Shown: piece after piece, positions 44,070 through 53,300 of the stretch
Numbering within the stretch: the stretch's first letter is position 1
How the letters are laid out: each line of letters begins with the position of its first letter
NCBI RefSeq assembly: GCF_945859685.1
Contig: NC_079147.1
Span: 82,700,315-82,764,314, forward strand
Direction of reading: 5' to 3'
Length of the DNA: 64,000 bases
From: Eupeodes corollae
Taxonomy: Eukaryota; Arthropoda; Insecta; Diptera; Syrphidae
Notes under the pieces: generated by a model
Told to the model about the DNA's origin: nothing
Databases searched by the model: none
Seen by the model: the letters and a program-made list of their open reading frames with translations, nothing else
Position numbers and translations under genes: made by a program

Positions 44070-45690
44070 TATATTAACTTACTTACTTAGGTCCTCAGAC
44101 CTGTTAAGCCCGTATGGAACCCCTTAAGGGGCATAGGGCCTCTACTACGCCTACGCGCCATTTTGTAAGATTTCCGGAGATGTTTTTCAGCTCCCTCCAA
44201 CTCTTGCCTAGTGACGCTGATTCCGCTTCGACTGTGCTGCGCCATGTGCTTCTCGGTCGTCCAGCTCTTCTTCCTTCCACTGCATTGCTTGGCTTGCGAC
44301 GCAGTCGTTACCTTTTCGAAGCGTATGTCCAATCCATTGCCACTTACGTCTTCGTATTATAGATTCTATATGTTCCTGACCTGTCCTATGAAGAACCTCA
44401 TTTGAAATACGGTTTGCCCAGAAAATTCTTATTATGTTTTTTGAAGCCATCTATTTACGAAGGTTTGCAGCTTTCTTGTTATGGCTGAAGTAACCTTCTA
44501 GGTGCTGCACCCATAAAGAAGCACAGATTGTGCCAAACAGTCGTAGCTTTGTTCTGAAGCTGATACAGTTATTCCTCCAAATTTTCGTCAGCATATCGAA
44601 AGCCGCTTTTCCTTTCCCGATGCGGCAGGTGACGTCTTGTTCGGTTCTGCCTTTGATGGAGACGATACTTCCAAGGTATTGAATGCTCTCCACTTTTTCA
44701 ACCGGTTGCGAGAAAATATTTATTTGAGAGGATGGTCGGGTTCTGATCATTTTAGTTTTGTCGGAATTAATTTTCAGCCCCACAACTTCTGCTTCTCTCT
44801 CCACACTTGTTGTCATTTGATGGAGATCCATGATCCTATGAGGGAATAAGCAAACATTGTAAGCGTTATCCAAAGCTCCGCTACCTGACAGCGCTGAGCG
44901 CAGTACATCGCTGATCACCAACAAAAACAATATTGGCGTTTAAATACAGCCCTTTTTGACTCCGCTTTGGATTTCAAAATCATCTGACAACCTGCCATCG
45001 TGCAGAACGTGACACTATCCATCATTAAGCTGCTTTAATAATAGCAATTAGTTTTTCTGGGATGACTCTCCTCCGCAAGGCTAACCAAATATACTCCTCT
45101 TTAACGCTATCAAAGGCCTTCTCGAAGTCGGTGAAGTGGTGATCGATATTCAACTAACTGTTCAATAATGATCCGCAGGGTGTTAATGTGATCAATACTG
45201 GAGTATCCAGCGTGGAATCCTGCTTTTTCGCCATCGAGTGTGGTCTCAAGTTGTTCTCTGATAAGTTCCAGTATAACTTTTGCTACTATTTTGGCAACGG
45301 CTGAAAGAACGCAAATTCCTCTGCAGTTTTCGGAGCTTTACGATAATTCCCTTCTTCCTCTCATGGGGGAAGCTTTCGGTGGTCCAGGCTTCTTTTATGA
45401 GCGGATGACGCAGTTCGCTTGATATCGTTGGTGCTGCTTGTAAAAGCTCTGCGGGAATTCCATCAAGTCCTACCGCTTTGTTGTTCTTTAGTGCTTTAAT
45501 TGTGGCAACGATCTCATCTTTACTGGGAGGTGCGGGGCGGATTCGGGTTATCGGCCACGTGTTGTTTACAAACACTCGGTTTAAAACCGAGGAAAAGTGT
45601 TCTTTCCACCTTCTGACTTGCTCATCCACCGAACTTATAACAGTACCGTCTACTGCTTTCACCAGGAGTTGCTTTGGGCTGTGTTAAGAT
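44070..45690 (-). pseudogene. LINE E reverse transcriptase and C-terminus, copy 2
   Basis: From high to low coordinates the minus strand reads VDEQVRRWKEHFSSVLNRVF, KALKNNKAVGLDGIPAELLQ and WTTESFPHERKKGIIVKL (45620-45340). Palm remnants follow, with FLLVISDVL (44925). HRIMDLHQMTTSVEREAEVV and GLKINSDKTKMIRTRP come next, then VEKVESIQYLGSIVS, CRIGKGKAAFDMLTKIW and RTKLRLF (44840-44540). The C-terminal block is NEVLHRTGQEHIESIIRRRK and WQWIGHTLRKGNDCVASQAM (44410-44260). The 3' end GGACCTAAGTAAGTAAGTTA has a (TAAG)n tail at 44073-44090. The YADD box has decayed to AYNV and many frameshifts are present. The 5' end is truncated. Confidence 0.8.
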
Positions 45691-45970
45691 TAATACGAAT
45701 CTAATTTCCTATAATTCCACATATTTGTTAATGGTTTTTCGAAATAGGTAATAAAATCGCGTTGATATAATATTGCAAATATTGTATAGAGGCTGCCAAA
45801 TTACTACTTTAAACTAAAAGAGCAACTTCAAACAATCCAATTCTGTGCTTTTTATTTAAATATATATTTATGATCCCAAACCGACAGCACTGAACAGAAC
45901 GAACAGAACGAACAGAAAACGACAGCACTGGTACGAGACAAATCAGACAGGACGAAAGAAAGACAGTAAT
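45691..45970. other. Noncoding DNA
   Basis: Short local repeats of GAACAGAACGAACAGAACGA (45894-45920) and CGACAGCACTG (twice) stand just outside the MITE. No gene. Confidence 0.35.
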
Positions 45971-46248
45971 GGCCCAACTATAATAGACTTAACCGAAAGT
46001 AAGCTAATGTCAAAACCGAACGAAAAGTTATCAGAAGTTATCGTCAAAACAAAAAGTAATCATAATGGATTCAAGTGACTTAAGCAAATTTGACATTTGC
46101 TTAATCTCGAGCCATTTAAATGGCTCTTTCGTAATTGCGCGAAAGTTAGCGAAATTTAACGAAACTGAGCAGAACGTCTATTATGGTTAGTGACATATAA
46201 GGTTGCGTATTGGTTCGTTCAGTTAAGCTGGCTTATTATAGTTGGGCC
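45971..46248. mobile_element. 278-bp MITE, GGCCCAACTATAATA ends
   Basis: Both termini read GGCCCAACTATAATA going inward, a perfect 15-bp inverted repeat. Flanks are AAT and TTA, so no exact direct duplication is visible. Inside are two more palindromes: GAGCCATTTAAATGGCTC (46109-46126) and AAGCAAAT...ATTTGCTT (46082-46102). No coding frame exists. It is a non-autonomous DNA element of unknown superfamily; only one copy is in this window. Confidence 0.75.
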
Positions 46249-46534
46249 TTAAGAAAAAAATTCAATGAGCAGTATTGAGTTAACCTTTGAGCTGACAGTG
46301 AGCGTTTCATTATTTGTTCTCTCAAAGTATTTTTATCTTTTAAATAAATAAATTAAAATTCCTTATTCTCCATTTATATTAAAAATTAGGCCAATTAAAT
46401 TGAGTTTAAAAGAAAAAACTAACAAAGTTTGTTTTCTCATTTTATTAAACGGAACTGTGGGAAGAGAATCCCACGTATATGATGTTTTGTTCTACATTAT
46501 TTTTAAAACATTATAAAAGATTTTCTATAGCGCC

Positions 46535-46675
46535 GATTGTTTCGGATTCGGAATATAAACTGTAGGTCCCCTCCATCCCTGTAATTACTCGCACACAGGA
46601 ATGGTTGCGAGTTGTAAGTCACTAGGCCCTGGTTCTCTACAAACTGTTGGGCCACCTAATTTATTATTTTTGTAT
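46535..46675 (+). mobile_element. SINE 3' portion
   Basis: TTCGGATTCGGAATATAAAC, then TGTAGGTCCCCTCCATCCCT, ACACAGGAATGGTTGCGAGT and GGGCCACCTAATTTATT match, in inverse, 3241-3365 of the SINE at 3.2 kb. The tRNA-like head is missing. Confidence 0.65.
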
Positions 46676-46679
46676 AGCA

Positions 46680-47639
46680 CCGATTGTAATAAAAGTTACA
46701 TTTTATTAACTTCATAAAATTAACATTAAAAATATTTCAAAATACTTTTCTACTTTAAAACTATAAAGTTAAACCTCAAACTAATAAAATTTATATTATT
46801 ACTTGTCATAAATGTCAACCTTTTAAGCTTTTTTCAATGAGTTTTACGTACTCAAATCAATCATTCGTAAATTCTTAAGAATTTTAAACATGCACTGTGA
46901 AAAGATGAACATTTTATGTATATTTTTTTATTTTTCTTAAATGTTGCTGTTCTTGAAAACACCAAAATAACTAAACAAAATTTGATATTCTGCTAACATA
47001 TGTAAAAATGCATTCCACAAGAATAATAATTTGTGTGGAATAATTTAAAAATAATATATCTGCATTTTTTTGTTTTTATTTATTTTTCAAAACCAAGGAA
47101 AACACATGTATTTTGAAAAGAACAATAAATATATAGATAATAATTTTTCAAGGTTTTAAGAAATTAAATAAAAATAATTTTATATTTGTTTTTGGAGATG
47201 CTCATTGATTTATTATTCATTTTGGCAAAAAGAAATGTTTTTCGAAAACGTTTTTTGTATGTTTTTGAATATTATTGAGTTAACTAATTTAATACACTTG
47301 TTTTCTATTTTTTGTATTACTTTATTAACACCAAAATGCAAAACAAGTACTTTCATTAAACTATTAAGTCGAATCAAATCATTTCAGTCCATTTTTTTTT
47401 TTTCAAAAATTACAAATTTGTTATTTTAAACTTTGACAGTTTCTTTATTTACCCAAATTTGAAGAATTTAAAAAGTTTGAAGCATTTCTTAAAATCCTAC
47501 AGAATGGACAAATTAAAAATTTAAGGTGATTAATAAAATTTTACAAAATTAACGATATTCCAGGTAGTCTTATTTATACTTGAGCATACTGGAAAGGTTA
47601 TGACTTTCCCTAATGTGTTTAGGGCCTTAAAAAAAATGT
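46680..47639. other. AT-rich noncoding DNA
   Basis: No gene. A 74-codon frame at 47205-47429 is Phe/Ile/Lys-rich without motifs. Confidence 0.35.
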
Positions 47640-47911
47640 AAGCTTTAATAAAATAGTGAAAAATTAAGCAAGAGATAACCATGCACATTATTTTTTAGAT
47701 TCAGAATATCAAAATAGAAGAGAAAAGCATAATAATTAGGTAAGGCTTTCAACATTCGTGATGTCCGGCTGCAAAAAGAATCTTTAGACTTGATAGTTCT
47801 GCTAAAACGGAAAGGTTCCACAGTAAATACTGCAAAATTATTTAATGAGGGGAGAGGGGAAATTGAACTAGCTATTTCAAGAGTTTTGAAAAGGAAACTT
47901 AAGTGAAACAC
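47640..47911 (-). pseudogene. Jockey-like LINE C-terminal end, copy i
   Basis: The minus strand reads FSRTIKSKDSFCSRTSRMLK and ALPNYYAFLFYFDILNLKNN, then VHGYLLLNFSLFY and a stop. This is the conserved C-terminal tail of insect jockey-type reverse transcriptases, where SRT..W..LP and a short hydrophobic end recur. It is open and close to the family pattern. A second copy lies at 48895-49150 in the same orientation. Confidence 0.6.
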
Positions 47912-47929
47912 ATACTAAATATTTTTGTT

Positions 47930-48850
47930 CATGATGTTTCTCTAAGTTAGAATTTTTGTGAGGAATGTTTTTAAACGCTTAAGAGTTAAAGTGTTATCAG
48001 CATTAACATGGTCTTTCACGTAGTCCCACAAAAAAAGGTCTAGCGATGTCAAATTGCATGATCTTGGTGGCCAGTTTATATCGTCCCGACAAGGAATTAC
48101 GCGGCCAGGAAATGTCTCTTGCTATAAAGACATATTTGCCCGAGTTGTGGCATTTGGCACCGTCTTGTTGAAGCCACATATTCCGCAAGTCGAATTCATT
48201 AATAGCAGCCAAAAAAAAAAAATTTATTATCATATGGTCATAAGGCTCCAAATTCATCATTTTCTAAGAAGTAAGGTCTAATCATATCTCCGGATCAATG
48301 AGCGCACCAAACAATGACTTTTTGTGAATGTAATGGCCTCTCTTTAATAATTTCAGAATTCTCAGAACCCCAAATACGACAATTTTGTTTATTAACGTTC
48401 CCATCGAGTGGGAAATGTGCTTCGTCGTTGCGAAAAATTTTGCTCGAAAAATCGCTTCGACCGCCTGTTGTTCAAGCACCCATTCGACGTATCTACGACG
48501 CACGTTGTGAATTGTCAGCTGGCTTCAGTTGTTGTATTATCTGGATTTTAGATAGATGTAGGTGTAGATCCAAATGCAAAACATGTCATAATGTTCCATT
48601 AGACTGTCCTGAACGACGAGGAATCAACACATTCGGGTCTTCGGTAACACTTTCACTTACAGCAGCAATATTTTCAGTGGTACGATTGAAACTATGAAGC
48701 ACAAGCCTCACAATATCTGTAACCAATCCAATCTCTTAAAATTTCCTCACAATTGTTTCAATTTCTTGCGTAGTAATTATTTAAACCATGATCTTTTAAA
48801 GCACAATATGTGGCTGTGGCAGAATCACCATTTTTGAAGTTGGGTTTATT
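47930..48850 (-). pseudogene. Mariner D transposase, broken
   Basis: The minus strand reads TTENIAAVSESVTEDPNVLI and PRRSGQS (48690-48600), QQLKPADNSQ and RRRYVEWVLEQQ (48530-48450), then NEFDLRNMWLQQDGAKCHNS (48215-48150). By frame change, SCNLTSLDLFLWDYVKDHVN follows near 48050. It belongs with the DD41D group by motif style (WLQQDGA and SLDLFLW in place of LDYFLWG). Several frameshifts and stops are present, and I cannot see terminal repeats. Jockey-like LINE tails lie on both sides. Confidence 0.7.
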
Positions 48851-48894
48851 CTTTTGAGACCTCAAAATGGATGAGACTTTTCTCAATCTATATA

Positions 48895-49150
48895 CGGCTT
48901 TAACGAAGTATAAACTTTAGTAAAATAGAAAACGATGAAACAAGAGATATCCATGAACATTATTTATGAAAGTCTGAATATCAAAATTGAAATGAAAATA
49001 TGAATTGGGTAAAGTGTGGCACATTCGTGATGTTTGGCTGTTAAAAGAATCTTTATAGTTGACAGTACTGCTAAAACTGGAATGTTCCATAATAAATACT
49101 GCAGCATTGGTTAATGAACAAGAGTATTGAAAAGCTATTTCAAAAGATCT
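48895..49150 (-). pseudogene. Jockey-like LINE C-terminal end, copy ii
   Basis: DNA similarity to 47640-47905 is clear (CATTCGTGATGT, GGCTG...AAAAGAATCTTTA and AATAAATACTGCA). The reading frame has frameshifts, giving scraps such as FNNVHGYLL-like text only across frames. Confidence 0.55.
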
Positions 49151-49159
49151 TTGTTAACA

Positions 49160-49855
49160 TAAATATAGATAAGACTAACAAAAGACTTGACATATTGCTG
49201 TGCTATTCAAGCAATGAAAAAGTTTGTCGAATTGTTCTATTGCCTATTATTTTAAAGGATCTCTTTTAGATTCTATTTAAGAAAAGTGAAAACTACTGAA
49301 GCATCTGCAAAAATAGGATCATTCGAATAATGACCCCAACAAATTCAGTATTGAGTTTTAGACGAACTAGACAACGCTGTCAAAATCTGAATTGAATCTG
49401 ATTTTTTACTAGGGTTGTAATTTCCAATCCGATAAGCAAAAGCATGAAAAACTGAGGGTATTGTCATCAGTGATCAGTTCAAGTTCCTTGAAATATACCG
49501 GGGTAAGGCAGAAGATAAGACGGACCCTGCCAAGGCATTCGAATGAGCTCGTTAGCGACTGGTTTGCCCCCAGCCTTTTTTTCTTCGGCTAGGATTATGT
49601 AAGACGCTCACACCACCACTGAAATTAGGAACACCGTATCTATGGTCAAATTGCATTGCTAATGCTTGCTACTATTAAGGATTAGGAAACTTCAGCAATT
49701 CAACCTGACCTTAGCCGATCTCCATCTTGACGTGCAAGACAACTGTGGTGATCATTACCGCTCGGCACCCACTGGGAGGGTTTGAAACGAGGATTTTTGC
49801 CAGGCATGCCACATTATACTTGCATCGATAAGGCTGAATAGATTTCAGGCTTAGG
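49160..49855. other. Unassigned sequence
   Basis: No supported gene. GC content rises at 49500-49860 (for example GACGGACCCTGCCAAGGCAT), which suggests eroded transposon coding DNA, but I recognise no motif. Confidence 0.3.
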
Positions 49856-50180
49856 TATGTGCATCACGAACAATTATTAAAAAAGATGGAATCTATTGGA
49901 TTCCTTTCAAATAGTTTAAAATAGTTTGCGTCCTATCTCATAAGTAGAACACAGTTTTTTAGCGTTAATGATTTATTTTTTGAACTAATTCATGTAACCT
50001 CTGGCGTTCCTCAAGGAAGTCACTTGGAACCCCTTCTATTCCTAATATAAATCAATGACATACCAACGGTTACCAACAATTCTCTCTGCCTAACGTTTGC
50101 GGATGATATCAAAATATTTCGCTTTATCAAATCGTTACAAGATTGTCTGTTACTTCATTCCATTTCATGAATCCTATCAT
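49856..50180 (+). pseudogene. Jockey-like RT palm fragment
   Basis: The + strand reads SYLISRTQFFSVNDLF, then VTSGVPQGSHLEPLLFLI, a stop, INDIPTVTNNSLCLTFADDI and KIFRFIKSLQDCLLLH. GVPQGS and FADD are the RT palm motifs, with both catalytic Asp kept. The text differs from LINE C (HLEPLLFL against VLSPTLFL), so it is a separate jockey-like family. Confidence 0.72.
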
Positions 50181-50184
50181 AGAG

Positions 50185-50819
50185 TAAACTATGGTTTCAA
50201 GAGCCTCTAACTCGATCCATTAGACAATCTAAAATCATTTGTAATCATGTTGACTTCTTTTCCTACAAAAGTCAAGAATCTATTAAAAAATATTCAATAC
50301 TTAACTCCTACACTGGTGGTTCAAGTTTTAGCCTTACATAATCAGAAATATATATTTATATTTAACTTCTTTATTGCTAAAGCTAAAAGCCTTGTTTCTG
50401 TAGTCTGAAAGATTATATTTTATTTGTAAATTATATTATATTATTTTGCTTAGTGAAAAAATAAATAAACAAACCATTTGTTGTAGAGTGTTCACATATT
50501 CGACATTGCTGAAAAATCGTGCAAATTGTTGAAGACATCTTTTCCAACAATGCTCTAGTAAAATAGGCAGTTGTATTCATCCTGTTGCTTCAGCAAAAAT
50601 TCTAAACTGTCTAGGTTTACAATGTTAATGTAGTTTTACGATGGCTTTAAATTTCTGTAAAGGATTAATCTTAAATCTAAGTTCACAATAATTCATATAT
50701 ATTGTACATACGTTTTAGTTTTCTTCTTAAGGTTTTACAAAAAAAACACTTTGAGCTGACGCAACTTCTTAACTTCAAAAGGACAGAATTTTAGGTTAGT
50801 TTATCTTTTTTTTTAAGTT
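50185..50819. other. AT-rich noncoding DNA
   Basis: No gene. The upper part may contain the rest of the BEL/Pao 3' LTR, which would run downward from about 50920, but I see no second LTR to confirm it. Confidence 0.3.
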
Positions 50820-50899
50820 TTATAATACTACTGTTTCTTTCTTATATAGAAATAGAATAATTGTCTCGTTTTAAGCAGGAGTTCGAAATTATGTTGAGG

Positions 50900-51240
50900 C
50901 ATTGCCAGGTGTGGCAACAATCCCCCCTTGTAAGCAAACGTCCCGTTCGTGTTACCAATTCTTTGTTGACCAACTTCGAGGACTGCTATCTTGGTGGCTG
51001 GACGCAGGTATTCGCCACATTTTGTTTTGACCACGGCTGACGGAATTTGTCCATCCTTGCTAGGAACGATTTTTATTATTCTTCCTTTTGGCCAGGTATT
51101 TCTGGGACTATCCTCATCCATGATCACCACCACACCACCCGCTGCTAAAGGTTTTACTTCGCCGAAGCACTTTGACCGCTTGGTCAACGTAGGCAGATAC
51201 TCCTTAATCCACCGTTTCCAAAATTTCCGAAATTTTCACA
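50900..51240 (-). pseudogene. BEL/Pao pol C-terminal domain
   Basis: RKFWKRWIKEYLPTLTKRSK by frame change, then VKPLAAGGVVVIMDEDSPRN, TWPKGRIIKIVPSKDGQ and TKCGEYLRPATKIAVLEV, form the SH3-like domain that ends BEL/Pao integrases. A frameshift near 51240 separates it from the integrase core. Confidence 0.78.
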
Positions 51241-52200
51241 TGCCACCCAGTTCGTTCTCAAGACTCCAGCACTATCATCTAGTTCGCAAAAATATTTAAT
51301 TCCATTAGACGAGCCAAGAAGAAAATGATTAGGCGTGAGTGCCTCTTCGTTCTCGATATCGATAGGGACGTGCTTCAGCGGTCTTGAATTGATGATTAAC
51401 TCAACTTCAGCCATCATACTGAGTAGGAGTTCATCTTTGGGATTACGAGCAGTTGTGATCTGCCCTAAAGCGTCTTTAATCGACCGCACCAGGCGTTCCC
51501 AACTCCCTCCCATGTGTGGAGAAGATGGTGGGATAAATTTCCAATGTATGCCCTCATTCATAACTTCGCTAACGAATTCATTGTTGTTCGACAGACTCGC
51601 AACAGCATTCTTCAATTCTTGATTTGCGCCTTTGAAAGTGGTGCCATTGTCACTCCAGAGCTCAATGGGTCTACCTCTACGCGAACAGAAACGTTTAATG
51701 GCGAGTATGCATGAGTCGCTTGATAAACTGTGTGCAACCTCGATGTGGACGGCTCTTACCGTCATGCAGGTGAACAAGACACCCCAACGCTTTTCTAGGC
51801 GTCTTCCCACAGAAGCAAATATAGGTCCGAAATAGTCTACGCCAGTGTAGGAAAATGGATTTGCAAATGCTTTGAGTCGTGCCGGTGGTAAATCGCCCAT
51901 CATTGGTGGTATAGGTTTAGCTCTGCGAATTTGACATACCGTACATGGAGTTCAACTTTTTTCACAGCCGTTCTCAACGCTGGGATATAAAACATCTGTC
52001 GGATTTCGTTAAAAACGGTTTCAGAAAACCTATGCCGGAATCTTTCATGAAAATCTTTAATTATCAATTGAGTTATGCGATGATTATTTGGCAGAATGAT
52101 TGGTCTTTTGCAGCTAAAGTCTACATATTCTGCTGCATCGATTCGATCTTTAATGCGAATAACGTTATCCTCATCCATATACGAACTCGTTGTAAACAAT
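51230..52200 (-). pseudogene. BEL/Pao integrase
   Basis: The zinc-binding part lies at 52070-51920: HERFRHRFSETVFNEIRQMF then, by frame, CTVCQIRRAKP, giving the HH-CC pattern. The catalytic core follows: YTGVDYFGPIFASVGRR (Asp), IELWSDNGTTFKGANQELKN (Asp) and SPHMGGSWERLVRSIKDAL (Glu), then LTPNHFLLGSSNG. All three acidic residues are present. A frameshift near 51910 splits zinc finger and core. The domain normally joins the cDNA ends to host DNA. Confidence 0.85.
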
Positions 52201-52480
52201 GGACTAGTTTTTGCCAGAGAGACGTTTTTGGCGTTGCTATGCATTTTTTCAGCAAGGCCCATTCTTTCGGATATGATTGAAATTGACAAAGTCCATACAA
52301 GTAATTTTCGGCGGCAGCAATTTCTGATGGAGTCAAGCAGACTTCTTTAACAACATCTTTGCCCCATCGCACACGATGGTTGCAGTCAATAATCGGTGAT
52401 AGTTCAGAAATTTTATGAATAAACACTCTAGATTCTTCGTTTGTAGAAAATTTTTCTGATGTTCCAGGCCACATGTCCTC
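52200..52480 (-). pseudogene. BEL/Pao pol spacer between RNase H and integrase
   Basis: RWGKDVVKEVCLTPSEIAAA and ENYLYGLCQFQSYPKEWALL, then a frameshift to DEDNVIRIKDRIDAAEYVDF and KRPIILPNNHRITQLI, are the usual linker text of the family. Confidence 0.7.
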
Positions 52481-52519
52481 GCACTGGTATAAGAATGGAG
52501 GTCCTACGTTCCATCAGCT

Positions 52520-53074
52520 GTTCAAATAAAATTCTCTAATCGTGTTCCACTTTGTCGCTTCATCGGCTACGTTTTCATCGCTAGGTAACCATCGCCACTG
52601 CTTCGAGTTCGACTCTTCCAGAATTTCACCAACTCTAAATGCTACGAACTGTTTGAAACGTCTACTGTCGCTATTGATCCAGCAGAGTACAGTTTGAGAG
52701 TCTGACCAGAAATACCGTTTGTATATTTGCACTGAATGACCTCTTACAATTGCTTTCGCCAACCTCACACCAAGCACTGCTGCTTCAAGATCAAGCCGGG
52801 GAACTGACATTAGCTTAAGAGGAGCTACTTTTGATTTCGAAGCCACTAAGCTACATTCGATTTGGTTTCCTTTAACGACGCATAGGTAGGCAACTGAGGC
52901 GTATGCGGATAAGCTTGCGTCTACAAAGGTATGGAGTTCGACTTGACAGTCTTCGTAGGATCGTGTTTTTCTCAAATAAGACCTTTCGATTCTTAGTTGT
53001 TCCACACTAGGTAGAAAATGAAGCCATTCGCACCAGCTTTGAAAATGTTCACATTTAATCTCTTCATCCCTCAA
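52520..53074 (-). pseudogene. BEL/Pao RNase H domain
   Basis: VELHTFVDASLSAYASVAYL has the first Asp, PRLDLEAAVLGVRLAKAI the Glu and YFWSDSQTVLCWI the second Asp. WRWLPSDENVADEATKW closes the domain (the usual ADxATR). This stretch is open for about 186 codons, longer than most TE frames here. The RT that should precede it is missing. Confidence 0.82.
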
Positions 53075-53085
53075 ACAATTCTACT

Positions 53086-53300
53086 GCAATACCCATACTT
53101 CTGGAAATGCTCATAAGTTTACCCTTGAGCCTAACTTCAGACGTACTGTTAAGTATAGGGATTCGTTCTTTAGCCGCACTTCAGGTATGTTTAACGGTTT
53201 ACCAGGCTTAATATTTCCCACTCCCGCTTACATCGGCAATTGTTCGATCTGCGTTTAGACATTATAAGGGTATTCATAACCCTTTCAATATAAAAAAGAA
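53086..53300 (+). pseudogene. LINE C C-terminal and 3'-end fragment
   Basis: The + strand reads NFRRTVKYRDSFFSRTSGMF, NGLPGLIFPT and then TAAGGGTATTCATAACCCTT before an A-rich run. Both protein tail and 3' terminus match LINE C (26640-26880). It lies against the 5'-cut edge of the BEL/Pao element, in opposite orientation. Confidence 0.65.

Larger units (their letters stand above)
50820..53085 (-). mobile_element. BEL/Pao LTR retrotransposon, 3' half of pol
   Basis: The minus strand carries, in order, RNase H, a spacer, integrase and the C-terminal pol domain of a BEL/Pao element. GGGGGGATTGTTGCCACACC at about 50920-50905 is a polypurine tract followed by TGTTG, a usual LTR start for this group. 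Gag, protease and RT are absent. The 5' side is cut at a LINE C tail beginning near 53086. Confidence 0.8.
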
